Shown here: piece by piece, positions 33,377-42,045 of the stretch
How the letters are laid out: every line of letters starts with the position of its first letter
How positions within the stretch are numbered: position 1 is the first letter of the stretch
Translations under genes and position numbers: made by a program
Source of the DNA: Terriglobia bacterium
GTDB taxonomy: Bacteria > Acidobacteriota > Terriglobia > Terriglobales > Acidobacteriaceae
DNA length: 64,000 bases
Direction: 5' to 3'
Assembly (NCBI GenBank): GCA_020072815.1
Contig: JAIQGE010000004.1
Coordinates: forward strand, 1 to 64,000
Notes under the pieces: generated by a model
Told to the model about the DNA's origin: nothing
The model's database searches: none
The model's input: only the letters and a program-made list of their open reading frames with translations

Positions 33377-33467
33377 TATTGATTCTAGCACCTTCGCCAC
33401 CTACCTCCGTTCGGCCGGCGCGCGCTTTCCGCTTTGCTCCCGCCGCGAATTCAAGCAGAATAACAGT

Positions 33468-35699
33468 GTGTCTTCCACTCCAGCAGCGCCGTCCTCTGCC
33501 GCGGTAGTCCCCAACCGCTTCGGCAGTGCCGACCGGTTCTTCCAGTGGTCGCTCTACCTGCTGCTGGCCACCGGGTTTGTGGCCCTCATGGGTACCAGCA
33601 AGCTGGACGCGCCCTCCCTGGCCCTGGTGATTCCGGCCCTGCTGTTTCGCGGCTACCTGCTGCTGATGCGGAAGTCGTTCAACATTTCCGAACGCTGGAC
33701 CAGTTATCTGACTCTGGCCTATTTCGTTTTTTACGTCGCGGACTATTTCTACTTCTCCCAAAGTTTCGTGAACGCCACCGTGCACATGGTGCTGTTCAGC
33801 ATGGTGATCAAGATCTTTTCCGTGCGCCGTGACCGTGATCTGATCTACCTGGCGATTCTGTCGTTCATGATGGTCTTGGCGGCCGCCGTGCTCACCGTGG
33901 ACACGCTCTTCCTGCTGACGTTTTCCCTGTTCATCGTGGTGGCCATTGCCACGTTCGTCAGCCTGGAGATGCGCCGCTCAGAGGTTGAGGGCGTGGCGGC
34001 CGGGGTGCCTCCGCAACAGGATGGCCGTTTCCATCGCTCACTCGCCGGCGGCGCGGCGCTCCTGGGGCTGCTCACGCTGGGCGGCGCTGGATTGATCTTC
34101 CTTATCTTGCCCCGCGTCAGCTCCGCCGGATACCTGCATACCTTCACCAGCGAAGGCAGCATTGTCAGCGGCTTCAGCCAGGACGTTCGCCTGGGCGGCA
34201 TCGGCACCATCCAGCAGTCCGCCGCGGTGGTGATGCACGTGCAAGTCACCTACGGCAAACTTCCGGCGGACGTGAAATGGCGCGGCACGGCCCTGGCTAA
34301 TTTTGACGGACAGCGCTGGTGGAACGCCGCCGAGATCCCCGCCTACCGCGGCTTGAACAATGCTCCGCTGGACATTTCCCGCGTCGCCCCGGGAGCGTTT
34401 TACTCCGGAGCGGTCAGGCCGTCTCCGGTGCCGACGTTCCGCTATCGCGTGGTGATGGAGCCCATGGGGCTCAACTTGTTTTTCCTGGCCCCGGTGCCGA
34501 CCAAGATCAGCGGCGACTACCGCGTAGTCGGCATCCTCTCGAACGGGACGGTCGCCGTGGGCCCGCCGGCCCCTGACGTACTGGTTAGCGCGGAACCGGA
34601 GACGGTGCAGACCATCGGCATCTACTCCGCGGAAGCCGACGCGCGCGATCCCCTGCCTTTCGTGCGCAATTCGGTGTCCAACGTCTATCCCGCGGCCATC
34701 GCCAACAGTTACCGCCAGTTGCCTTCGCGCCTGGACCCTCGCATTCCCGATCTGGCGCGCCAGGTCACCGCGGACGCTGATTCGAACTACGCTCGCGCCC
34801 GGGCCATCCAGGCTTACCTCAAGACCAATTATTCATACACGCTGGAGTTGCCGGGAGTGAACGCCCCAGATCAACTGGCGTACTTCCTTTTTGACCGCAA
34901 GAAAGGCCACTGCGAGTACTTTGCCACCTCCATGGCCATCATGCTGCGCACGCTGGGCATTCCCACGCGCGTGGTCAACGGCTTCCGCGGCGGAGAATAC
35001 AACGACTTGATCGGCAGTTACATCGTCCGCGAGCAGGACGCGCATTCCTGGGTGGAAGTTTACTTCCCCGAATTCGGCTGGGTAACGTTCGACCCCACGC
35101 CTTCGCGTCCGGCGACGGCCCGGGTTGACCGTTGGGCGCGGCTGGGCCTCTACGCGGACGCGATGCGCGAGATGTGGCGCGAGTGGGTCGTAAACTACGA
35201 CTTCAGCCACCAGATGAAGCTCAGCTCTGAACTCAGCGCCACCACGGGCAAGGCCCAGTCCTCATTCCGCGTCTGGCTGTGGCGCAAGTACCGCACTATG
35301 GTCCGCGCAGTTGCCGGCTGGCAGCGCCGCCTGGAAGCCATGACGCCGGGCGAAATGGCCTTCTGGTGCGTATTGCTGGCCCTGGCTCTGGCCATGCCGT
35401 TCTCTCCGCTGTTATGGCGAATGTTTCAACGCCGCCGCTCTTTGCGCAACCCGCAGCGCGCGCCGCGCACTTCCGCCAGCTTCTGGTACCTGCGCCTGCT
35501 CAAAAAACTTTCCCGCCGCGGCCTGCACAAGGAGCCCGCACAGACCGCCGAAGAATTTGCCGCGACCATCCCTGACCCGGCGCTGCGCGAAAACGTGGTC
35601 GTGTTTACCGCCCATTACGAGCGTGCCCGCTTTGACGAATCGGTGGACGACGCGGTGAAATTGCCGGAGTTGTATGAAGTGATCGCGGCGAAAAAATAG
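33468..35699 (+). CDS. TgpA-like membrane protein with transglutaminase domain
   Basis: The GTG 33468 gives 743 residues; the frame upstream crosses the SRP RNA and is not coding. The N-terminal part has about six helices in the DUF3488 region (residues 20-215). A periplasmic part follows, then the transglutaminase core: GHCEYFATSMAIMLRTLGIP (Cys), DAHSWVEVYF (His) and VTFDPTPS (Asp). One more helix (about 625-645) and a DUF4129-like cytoplasmic C-terminus finish it. Relatives are TgpA-type cysteine proteases or transglutaminases at the inner membrane. No MoxR-DUF58 genes are next to it. Confidence 0.85.
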   Translation: MSSTPAAPSSAAVVPNRFGSADRFFQWSLYLLLATGFVALMGTSKLDAPSLALVIPALLFRGYLLLMRKSFNISERWTSYLTLAYFVFYVADYFYFSQSFVNATVHMVLFSMVIKIFSVRRDRDLIYLAILSFMMVLAAAVLTVDTLFLLTFSLFIVVAIATFVSLEMRRSEVEGVAAGVPPQQDGRFHRSLAGGAALLGLLTLGGAGLIFLILPRVSSAGYLHTFTSEGSIVSGFSQDVRLGGIGTIQQSAAVVMHVQVTYGKLPADVKWRGTALANFDGQRWWNAAEIPAYRGLNNAPLDISRVAPGAFYSGAVRPSPVPTFRYRVVMEPMGLNLFFLAPVPTKISGDYRVVGILSNGTVAVGPPAPDVLVSAEPETVQTIGIYSAEADARDPLPFVRNSVSNVYPAAIANSYRQLPSRLDPRIPDLARQVTADADSNYARARAIQAYLKTNYSYTLELPGVNAPDQLAYFLFDRKKGHCEYFATSMAIMLRTLGIPTRVVNGFRGGEYNDLIGSYIVREQDAHSWVEVYFPEFGWVTFDPTPSRPATARVDRWARLGLYADAMREMWREWVVNYDFSHQMKLSSELSATTGKAQSSFRVWLWRKYRTMVRAVAGWQRRLEAMTPGEMAFWCVLLALALAMPFSPLLWRMFQRRRSLRNPQRAPRTSASFWYLRLLKKLSRRGLHKEPAQTAEEFAATIPDPALRENVVVFTAHYERARFDESVDDAVKLPELYEVIAAKK

Positions 35700-35724
35700 C
35701 CATGCCCCGCGAGAGAGCATGGCT
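35691..35724. terminator. Bidirectional terminator between transglutaminase gene and sodC
   Basis: AGCCATGC (35698-35705) pairs with GCATGGCT (35717-35724). On the minus strand the stem is followed by ATTTTTTC, ideal for sodC; on the plus strand TCCTTCC follows. The stem overlaps the stop codon of the plus-strand gene. Confidence 0.75.
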
Positions 35725-35747
35725 TCCTTCCGATATCAAAGCTACTT

Positions 35748-36290
35748 CTACTTGGTAATCACTCCGCAGGCCACGCGGTCGCCGGCCGTGGCCGGATCGC
35801 TCTTCTGGTCGTCGGCCTTGGCGTGGATTACCAGCGCGGTACCGGCGCCGGTGAAGACCGAGTGCGCGTCGCTGCCCATGTTCACGCCCGGCGCCACAAT
35901 CGTAGCCTTGGACTTGCCGTTGGCGTCCACGTTGAAGTCCGGCATGTCGCCGGCGTGCGGCCCGTCAGGGTTCTGCAGGCCATGCTTCTTGTTGTCAGGA
36001 TTCAGGTGCCCGCCCGCGGACATGAACCCCGGGCCTTCACACTTGGGTGTGCCGTGAATGTGGATGGCGTGCTCGCCCGGCGTCAGGCCGTGGACGTTCA
36101 GCTTGATGGAAACCCCACTAGCCGCCGGCGACAGCGTGGCGGTGCCTACGCTCTTGCCATTCGCGTCGTGCAGTTGCACGACGATGGCTTTCGGCTTGGC
36201 GTCCTTGGCCAGCGCCGGCAGGACGAACAGCATCGCGGCCACGGCCAGCCCGGTCATGGCGACTGCGCTCAATTTAATCTTGGATTGCAT
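35748..36290 (-). CDS. sodC: Superoxide dismutase [Cu-Zn], periplasmic
   Basis: SodC converts superoxide to hydrogen peroxide and oxygen in the periplasm. ATG 36290, six bases after GAGGAG, gives 180 residues with a signal peptide ending near ALAKDAK. Metal ligands are readable: HIHG (two Cu His), GGHLNP (bridging His), PHAGDMPDF with the following Asp (Zn site), and LVIHAKADD (Cu His). The disulfide Cys pair is TPKCEG and RVACGVI. All catalytic residues are present. It is divergent from rimO with 94 bp between. Confidence 0.94.
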   Translation of the reverse strand: MQSKIKLSAVAMTGLAVAAMLFVLPALAKDAKPKAIVVQLHDANGKSVGTATLSPAASGVSIKLNVHGLTPGEHAIHIHGTPKCEGPGFMSAGGHLNPDNKKHGLQNPDGPHAGDMPDFNVDANGKSKATIVAPGVNMGSDAHSVFTGAGTALVIHAKADDQKSDPATAGDRVACGVITK

Positions 36291-36365
36291 AAGCATCTCC
36301 TCTTCAACCCGCCGATTGTACCTGAAACCGGCGGCATGGCCGGCAAACGGCCTGCCGTTTCGCAA

Positions 36366-36374
36366 TGCTAAAAT
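36366..36374 (+). promoter_or_regulatory. Extended -10 promoter of rimO
   Basis: TGC-TAAAAT is an extended -10 ending 10 nt before the ATG 36385, so the message would be nearly leaderless. An inverted repeat AAACGG-CCTG-CCGTTT lies just upstream (36347-36362) between the divergent sodC and rimO starts. Confidence 0.4.
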
Positions 36375-36384
36375 AGGGTATCGC

Positions 36385-37932
36385 ATGCCGCCAGAGAACC
36401 TCACAGTAGCGCCTCCGCAGGAGCAGACTGCACATCGCAAAGCACCGTTGAAGGTGGGCTTTGTCAGCCTGGGCTGTCCCAAAAACCTGGTGGACAGCGA
36501 AGTCATGATGGGCCTGCTGCAATCCAGTGGCGGCGCGCAGATCACCACGCGCGCGGAAGATGCTGACGTGATCGTGGTAAACACGTGCTCGTTCATTGAC
36601 ACCGCCAAGCAGGAGTCGGTCAACACCATCCTGGAGATGGCCCAGCACAAAATCAGCGGACGGGCGCAGAAGTTGATCGTCGCCGGCTGCCTGGTGGAGC
36701 GGTATCGCGACGAAATCCAGAAAAACATTCCCGAAGTTGACGCCGTGGTCGGCACCGGTGAGCTGGAACAGATTCTGGCCGCTGCCGGAGTGGAGGTCAG
36801 CGGCGACTCCGCGGAAAGCGACTCTCCCTTTGTGATCCTGAATTCGATGCCGCAATCGGCCAGCTCCGCCAGCCAGGCGCTCAAATCTGGTATGCGTTCG
36901 CGGCCCGAAGGCGAAGCGCGCGAGCAGAGCGGGCGTTTCTCACGCGCCGAATGGGACGGCGCCATCGCCAGCCTGCCCAACTATCTCTACGACGAACACA
37001 CGCCCCGCGTGCTGGCCACCCCGCGCGCGTCGGCGTACATCAAGATTGCCGAAGGCTGCGACCATCCTTGCGGCTTCTGCATCATCCCGCAGTTGCGCGG
37101 CAAGTTTCGCTCGCGGCATTTTGAGTCGGTCATCGCCGAAGCCGAGCGCCTGGTCGCCGGCGGCGTCCGCGAAATCACCCTCATCGGCCAGGACACCACC
37201 TGCTACGGCGAAGACCTGGGCCTGAAAGACGGCCTGCCCCTTCTGCTGCAGCGGCTGGCCGAGATCGAAGACCTGCGCTGGGTGCGCTTCCTCTACGCCT
37301 ATCCCAACAAGATCACCGGACGGCTGCTGGAAACCATCGCGGCCAACGAAAAGATTTGCAGCTACATTGACGTGCCCTTGCAGCACGCGTCGGCGGACGT
37401 GTTGAAGCGCATGAAGCGCGGCGCAGGCGCGGAGATTTTCCTGAAGTCAGTGGAGAAGATGCGGCGCACGATTCCCGACCTCACTCTGCGAACGTCGTTC
37501 ATCGTTGGCTTCCCTGGCGAAACGGGAAAAGATTTCGAAGAGCTGTGCGGCTTCGTCAAGGATGCCCAGTTTGACTGGCTGGGCGTGTTCAGCTATTCCG
37601 ACGAAGAAGGTTCCGAGGCCTACCATCTGGAGAACAAGGTTCCGCCGCGCACGATTGAAGCGCGCCGCCGCAAGCTGATGCAGATCCAAAAGCAGATCAG
37701 CAAGAAGGCCAAACGCAAACTGATCGGCCGGCAACTGGACGTGCTGGCGCTAGGGCCGTCCGAGGAAACCGAGTTGCTGTGGGAAGGCCGCAGCCAGATG
37801 CACGCTCCGGAAATTGACGGTAAATTGTTCATCAACGACTTTGGCGACGCCGAAGCCGCCGAAGGCAAGTTCTATCGCTGCGAGATCACCGAAGCGCATG
37901 AATACGACCTGGTGGCGCGGGTGATTGAATAG
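36385..37932 (+). CDS. rimO: Ribosomal protein S12 methylthiotransferase
   Basis: RimO is a radical SAM enzyme that methylthiolates an Asp of ribosomal protein S12. The MTTase N-terminal domain (residues 24-135) has Cys31, Cys68 and Cys102 (GFVSLGCPKN, NTCSFID, VAGCLVE) for one 4Fe-4S cluster. The radical SAM domain has GCDHPCGFC (Cys225, 229, 232) for the other, and a TRAM domain ends the protein. NYLYDEHTPR and CIIPQLRGKFRSR favour RimO over MiaB. At 515 residues it is longer than usual because of an insert of about 45 Ser/Arg-rich residues (about 140-190) between the two domains. The start ATG 36385 is close to an extended -10. Confidence 0.92.
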   Translation: MPPENLTVAPPQEQTAHRKAPLKVGFVSLGCPKNLVDSEVMMGLLQSSGGAQITTRAEDADVIVVNTCSFIDTAKQESVNTILEMAQHKISGRAQKLIVAGCLVERYRDEIQKNIPEVDAVVGTGELEQILAAAGVEVSGDSAESDSPFVILNSMPQSASSASQALKSGMRSRPEGEAREQSGRFSRAEWDGAIASLPNYLYDEHTPRVLATPRASAYIKIAEGCDHPCGFCIIPQLRGKFRSRHFESVIAEAERLVAGGVREITLIGQDTTCYGEDLGLKDGLPLLLQRLAEIEDLRWVRFLYAYPNKITGRLLETIAANEKICSYIDVPLQHASADVLKRMKRGAGAEIFLKSVEKMRRTIPDLTLRTSFIVGFPGETGKDFEELCGFVKDAQFDWLGVFSYSDEEGSEAYHLENKVPPRTIEARRRKLMQIQKQISKKAKRKLIGRQLDVLALGPSEETELLWEGRSQMHAPEIDGKLFINDFGDAEAAEGKFYRCEITEAHEYDLVARVIE

Positions 37933-37941
37933 AATTCTTGC

Positions 37942-38005
37942 GTGTCGCCCCGCAGGGGCTTGGCTGTTTTTTGCAACTTTCCCAGGCCTCACGGCCTGGG
38001 CTACC
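37942..38005. repeat. REP-like element after rimO
   Basis: GTGTCGCCCC-GCA-GGGGC, then CCCAGGCC-TCA-CGGCCTGGG and CTACCGT, matches the core of the REP flanks at 27698 and 28274 with a different spacer. It is a solitary copy between rimO and yacG. Confidence 0.55.
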
Positions 38006-38013
38006 GTTATGAC

Positions 38014-38032
38014 GCGCCTTGCGGCGCTTTTT
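38014..38032 (+). terminator. Intrinsic terminator downstream of rimO
   Basis: GCGCC-TTGC-GGCGC followed by TTTTT, about 80 nt after the rimO stop and just past a REP-like element. Confidence 0.6.
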
Positions 38033-38100
38033 GTGATCATGCCCTCTACGCTTAGAGGTTGCGTCGACAAAAAAGCCGTATTCTGCTTGAAGCTTTGTGT

Positions 38101-38337
38101 ATGCCGAAGAAGAAGGTACGTTCGCTGCGTTGTCCTATCTGCCGCACCCTGGTGCTGGCCAGCGAAGAAAACTTCCCTTTCTGCAGTGACCGCTGCCGCA
38201 TGATTGATCTGGGCAAATGGGCCAGCGGCGGCTACGTGATCTCCACCAAGATCAACGATCCGGAAGAACTGGAGAGCATCGCGGAGGAGCAGGCCAGACG
38301 GAAAGCTGAACCGGACGACGACTCGCACGAGTATTAG
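38101..38337 (+). CDS. yacG: DNA gyrase inhibitor YacG-like zinc protein
   Basis: The 78-residue protein has the YacG zinc knuckle: RCPICRTLV then FPFCSDRCRMIDLGKWASGGY (Cys-x2-Cys and Cys-x3-Cys). In E. coli YacG binds GyrB and inhibits gyrase. The acidic tail after YVIS is normal. The frame is open upstream to 38059 but ATG 38101 matches the family start. It is preceded by a terminator, so it has its own promoter. Confidence 0.88.
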   Translation: MPKKKVRSLRCPICRTLVLASEENFPFCSDRCRMIDLGKWASGGYVISTKINDPEELESIAEEQARRKAEPDDDSHEY

Positions 38338-38387
38338 CCAGCCTTCACTTCTTACCCGGCCCACTTCTTGTGTATCCTTGACCCACC

Positions 38388-38606
38388 ATGAAACGTATCA
38401 CGTTGAGCGCTGACGGAAACCTGATCACTGAGGCTCGATCTGTCGCTCGGGCTCAAGGCAAAACCCTGAGTGCGGCGTTTCGCGAATGGCTTATCGAATA
38501 CACGGAACAGCCTGCTTCGGCCTCTGAGGTCATGGGACTATACCGGCGATTGACGCATGTCAAAGCAGGCCGCCATTTCACCCGCCAACAAATGAACGAA
38601 AGATGA
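38388..38606 (+). CDS. Orphan ribbon-helix-helix antitoxin-like protein
   Basis: The 72-residue protein starts MKRITLSADGNLITEARSVARAQGKTLSAAFREWL, a ribbon-helix-helix pattern of VapB-like antitoxins. These bind operator DNA as dimers, and the tail normally wraps a PIN-domain toxin. No toxin follows: the stop TGA overlaps an ATG reading MIY, as many VapC toxins begin, but the frame continues directly into pgpA. The toxin may have been deleted. A TATCCT lies 9 nt before the ATG. Confidence 0.65.
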   Translation: MKRITLSADGNLITEARSVARAQGKTLSAAFREWLIEYTEQPASASEVMGLYRRLTHVKAGRHFTRQQMNER

Positions 38607-39118
38607 TCTATCCTGAAGCCATGGGAACTTCCCTCACGCCCAAGGTTTCCAAATCGCGCGTCTCCTGGCTGGTCGCCACGTTCTTCGGCATCGGATATCT
38701 GCAGCCGGGTTCGGGGACGTGGGCGTCCGCCGTCACGCTCCTGCTGTGGTGGGCGGCGGCGCGGCTCATGGCTCCAAGCTGGGTGCTGCCGGCGGCGATT
38801 CTGCTTGCGGCGGCCATCACTCTGATCGGCATCCCGCCTTCCACCACGGTCGCGCGCGAAAGCGGGCGCAAAGACCCAGGCTTTGTGGTGATTGATGAAG
38901 TGGCTGGGCAGATGATCGCCATGATCGGCGCTCCCCTGAATTGGAAATACCTTCTGGCCAGCTTTATACTTTTTCGTAGCTTTGACATTGTGAAACCGTT
39001 CCCTCTGCGCCGGCTGGAACACCTGCCGGAGGGCACAGGGATTATGATGGATGATGTGGGTGCGGGACTCTACGCGCTGGTCCTGGTGCAGGCATTGCAT
39101 TACTTTTTTGCGCGCTAG
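38603..39118 (+). CDS. pgpA: Phosphatidylglycerophosphatase A
   Basis: PgpA removes phosphate from phosphatidylglycerophosphate to form phosphatidylglycerol at the inner membrane. Family marks are FGIGYLQPGSGTWASA, VVIDEVAGQMIAM, LFRSFDIVKPFPLRRLE and GIMMDDVGAGLYALV, with Asp residues of the active site. There are about four transmembrane helices. The frame starts at ATG 38603 overlapping the antitoxin stop; ATG 38621 (MGTSLTPK) is likely the true start, with the first six codons a leftover of a toxin gene. It is first of a run of same-strand genes to gpsA. Confidence 0.88.
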   Translation: MIYPEAMGTSLTPKVSKSRVSWLVATFFGIGYLQPGSGTWASAVTLLLWWAAARLMAPSWVLPAAILLAAAITLIGIPPSTTVARESGRKDPGFVVIDEVAGQMIAMIGAPLNWKYLLASFILFRSFDIVKPFPLRRLEHLPEGTGIMMDDVGAGLYALVLVQALHYFFAR

Positions 39119-39127
39119 GTTATTTTC

Positions 39128-40201
39128 ATGGGCATCTCTGATACTTTGCTGGGCAGAAAAAGCGCGGACGGCAATCCTTATATTGAGGCCATTGAGCCCG
39201 CAGCGGCGCTGCCCGGCGGCGAAGTCCGCATCCAGGGCAAGGCCCTGAAGCCTCCGCAACTGGAGCGCCCGGAAGTAAACTTCAGCGGCGTGCGCGGCTC
39301 CATCGTGATTGGCTCAGAGGAGTTCATCATCGCCCGCGTGCCCCACAAGGCGCTGTCCGGGCAGGTCACCATCCGCACCAACGGCCACGTGAGCAACTCG
39401 CGCGAGATCAGCATCGCCCAGCCGCTGGCGGAGAACCTGCATCCCGTATCAAACCCCGCGGTGGACGCCGACGGCAACATTTACGCCACTTACTCCGGCG
39501 GGCGCGGCCAGAAAGTCCCGGTAGCGATTTACAAAATTGACACCAATCACACCGTGCGCCCCTTCCTGACCGAGCTGATGAATGCTACCGGACTGGCTTT
39601 TGATAAACAGGGCCAGTTGTATGTTTCGTCGCGTTATGACGGCACGGTCTATCGCGTCACGCCCGGCGGCGCCATGAGCACCTACGCGGAAGGCATGGGC
39701 GTGGCCACCGGAATTGCCTTTGATCGCGAAGGCAGCCTCTATGTGGGCGACCGCACGGGGACCATCTGGCGCATCGCTCAAGACCGCCAGATTTTTGTGT
39801 TTGCCACGCTGGAACCCAGCGTCTCGGCGTATCATCTGGCGTTTTCGCCCAACGGGACGCTCTACGTCTGCGGCCCCACCACCGCCAGTTTTGACAGCAT
39901 TCACACCGTGGACAACCACGGCACAGTCACCACCTTCTATCGCGGACTGGGCCGCCCGCAGGGCATGGCCTTTGACGCACAGGGCAATCTGTACGTCGCC
40001 GCTTCTCTCGCCGGCAAGCGCGGCATCGTGCGCATCACGCCGGACAAGAAAGCTTCTCTGGTCATCGCCGGATACAACCTGGTTGGGCTGGCCTTTACCC
40101 GCAGCGGCGGCGTGGTGCTGGCCACCAACACTCCCAACCAGAACGGCGAGGTCTACTATCTCTCGCTTTCTCCCGCCGTGCATCCGCTGTCGCTCATTTG
40201 A
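39128..40201 (+). CDS. IPT/TIG plus NHL-type beta-propeller protein
   Basis: The 357-residue protein has an N-terminal IPT/TIG-like Ig domain (residues 18-105: IEAIEPAAALPGGEVRIQGKAL). A six-bladed NHL/SMP-30-like propeller follows (about 110-350) with repeats such as NPAVDADGNIYATYSG, GLAFDKQGQLYVSSR, GIAFDREGSLYVGDR and GMAFDAQGNLYVAA. No signal peptide is seen, which is odd for this type, so it may be cytoplasmic. It starts 10 nt after pgpA and is probably in the same operon. Ligand or enzyme activity is unknown; strictosidine synthase- and gluconolactonase-like proteins share the fold. Confidence 0.75.
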   Translation: MGISDTLLGRKSADGNPYIEAIEPAAALPGGEVRIQGKALKPPQLERPEVNFSGVRGSIVIGSEEFIIARVPHKALSGQVTIRTNGHVSNSREISIAQPLAENLHPVSNPAVDADGNIYATYSGGRGQKVPVAIYKIDTNHTVRPFLTELMNATGLAFDKQGQLYVSSRYDGTVYRVTPGGAMSTYAEGMGVATGIAFDREGSLYVGDRTGTIWRIAQDRQIFVFATLEPSVSAYHLAFSPNGTLYVCGPTTASFDSIHTVDNHGTVTTFYRGLGRPQGMAFDAQGNLYVAASLAGKRGIVRITPDKKASLVIAGYNLVGLAFTRSGGVVLATNTPNQNGEVYYLSLSPAVHPLSLI

Positions 40202-40228
40202 TCTGCCTTCTCATTTAGACTGCTTGCT

Positions 40229-41476
40229 GTGAACGCCGAGATCATTGCCATTGGGTCAGAACTGCTCACGCCCTATCGGCAAGACACCAACTCGCTTTAC
40301 CTTACGGACAAGCTCAACCAACTGGGCGTGGAAGTAAGTTTCAAGACCATCGTGGGCGACCGCCGCGCCGACCTGGTGTGCGCGGCGCGGACGGCGCTTT
40401 CCCGCGCTGACATTGTTCTGTTCATGGGCGGCCTGGGGCCGACGGAAGACGACCTCACGCGCGAGTGCGTAGCGGAAGTGCTGGGACGCAGACTGGTCCG
40501 CGACCAGCAGATTGTGGACTGGCTGCGCGCCCGCTTTGCCGAACGCGGCTGGAAGATGGCCGAGAACAACGAGCGCCAGGGCGACGTCATCGAAGGCGCG
40601 GAAATGCTTCCCAACAAGCGCGGTAGCGCTCCGGGGCAGTTTCTTCACCTGAAAGACTCGGGTGGCGAAGCCATCATCATTCTGCTGCCCGGCCCGCCGG
40701 GCGAGCTAACGTCACTTTATGAAGACCAATGCGTGGAGCGCCTGCGGAAGCTGGTGCCCTCGCGCAATATCGCCGTGCGCGAGCTCAAAATTGCCATGAT
40801 CGGCGAATCCGCCGCCGACAAGCGCGCCGCGGCCATCTACACGCAATATAAAGATGTTGAGACCACCATCCTGGCCGGCTCACCGGGTGAAGTGCAGCTC
40901 CATCTGCGCGCCCAGGCCGACTCTCCGGAAACCGCGCGGCAACGCGTGGACGCGCTGGCGGCAGCGCTCGAAGACGAATTTGAAGACGCCGTCTACTCCA
41001 CCCACGGTGAAAGCATGGAGCAGATCGTGGGCTACTACCTGGACATGCGATCGGCCACGCTGGCCGTGGCGGAATCTTGCACCGGAGGCATGCTGGCGGA
41101 GCGTATCACCTCCGTGCCGGGAAGCTCGCGATATTTTCTGGGAGGAGCCGTGGTGTATGACAACTCGCTGAAAACCGGCCTGGCCGATGTTCCGCCGCTG
41201 CTCATCGCCGAGCACGGCGCGGTCAGCAGCCAGGTGGCTATCGCGCTGGCGGAAGGCATCCGCGCGCGCTGCAAGGCGACGCTGGGCGTGGGCATCACCG
41301 GCATTGCCGGACCGGGCGGCGGGACGGAAGAAAAGCCCGTGGGCCTGGTCTATGCCGCGCTGGCCGACGGCGCCAAAACTGAAGTCGTCGAGCGCAAATT
41401 CTTTGGCGACCGCGAACGCATCCGAATGTGGGCCACGCAGCAAGCCATGGACCTGGTCCGCCGCAAATTGATGTGA
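40229..41476 (+). CDS. cinA: CinA-like protein (NMN deamidase / ADP-ribose pyrophosphatase type)
   Basis: The 415-residue protein has both CinA domains. The N-terminal MoaB/MogA-like COG1058 domain (1-170; IIAIGSELLTPYRQDTNS, FMGGLGPTEDDLTR) acts on ADP-ribose in homologues. The C-terminal PncC domain (about 265-415; VAESCTGGMLAERITSVPGSS and GIAGPGGGTEEKPVGLVYAAL) deamidates nicotinamide mononucleotide for NAD recycling. The start is GTG 40229, chosen by family match. The thpR gene begins 2 nt after the stop. Confidence 0.92.
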   Translation: MNAEIIAIGSELLTPYRQDTNSLYLTDKLNQLGVEVSFKTIVGDRRADLVCAARTALSRADIVLFMGGLGPTEDDLTRECVAEVLGRRLVRDQQIVDWLRARFAERGWKMAENNERQGDVIEGAEMLPNKRGSAPGQFLHLKDSGGEAIIILLPGPPGELTSLYEDQCVERLRKLVPSRNIAVRELKIAMIGESAADKRAAAIYTQYKDVETTILAGSPGEVQLHLRAQADSPETARQRVDALAAALEDEFEDAVYSTHGESMEQIVGYYLDMRSATLAVAESCTGGMLAERITSVPGSSRYFLGGAVVYDNSLKTGLADVPPLLIAEHGAVSSQVAIALAEGIRARCKATLGVGITGIAGPGGGTEEKPVGLVYAALADGAKTEVVERKFFGDRERIRMWATQQAMDLVRRKLM

Positions 41477-41478
41477 CC

Positions 41479-42039
41479 ATGCGCATCTTCATCGCACTGG
41501 ACATCCCCGGAGAAATCCGCGCCCGCATGACCGAATACATGGAGCGAGCGCGAGGTTATGCTCCTGGCGCGCGCTGGGCCCGGGCGGAAGGCCTGCACGT
41601 GACGCTCAAGTTTATCGGCCACGTGGGCGACGACAAGGTGGCGGAGATGAAGACGGCGCTTGCGGCAGTGAAGGCCGCGCCGTTTGAAGTTCGTTTTGAA
41701 GATGTGGGCTTCTTCCCCAGTCCCAATTCGCCGCGCGTGTTCTGGATCGGCGTACACTCCAGCGACGCTTTGCCTCAACTAGCCGCCGCGATTGACCAGG
41801 CCGTGGCCGAGCTCGGCGTTACTCGTGAAGAAAAACCATATCGTCCGCACCTGACGCTGGCGCGCGCGGGATCGGCTCAAGGCGCGAATCAGGAGCTGAA
41901 ACAGTTGCAGATCTTTCTGCAGAAGGAAGCGGCGGCGCAATTCGGTACAATGACGGCGCGAGAATTCTGGATGTACCAGAGCCAGCCGCAAAAAGGCGGA
42001 TCAAAGTACACCAAGCTGCAGAGGTTCGCGCTGGAATAG
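41479..42039 (+). CDS. thpR: RNA 2',3'-cyclic phosphodiesterase
   Basis: The 186-residue protein belongs to the 2H phosphoesterases. Its two catalytic motifs are HVTLKF and HLTLAR, separated by about 80 residues, and the start MRIFIALDIP is typical of LigT/ThpR. It hydrolyses 2',3'-cyclic phosphates at RNA ends and can act as a ligase in vitro. The ATG 41479 follows the cinA stop by 2 nt, so coupling is likely; plsY follows after 6 nt. Confidence 0.9.
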   Translation: MRIFIALDIPGEIRARMTEYMERARGYAPGARWARAEGLHVTLKFIGHVGDDKVAEMKTALAAVKAAPFEVRFEDVGFFPSPNSPRVFWIGVHSSDALPQLAAAIDQAVAELGVTREEKPYRPHLTLARAGSAQGANQELKQLQIFLQKEAAAQFGTMTAREFWMYQSQPQKGGSKYTKLQRFALE

Positions 42040-42045
42040 CATCGG

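Noticed and set aside
33270-33467. Upstream extension of the transglutaminase frame
   Set aside because: It crosses the SRP RNA gene and lacks membrane or signal features; GTG 33468 is the better start.
35748-36980. 410-codon minus frame including sodC
   Set aside because: Only the part after 36290 is SodC; the upstream half is antisense to rimO.
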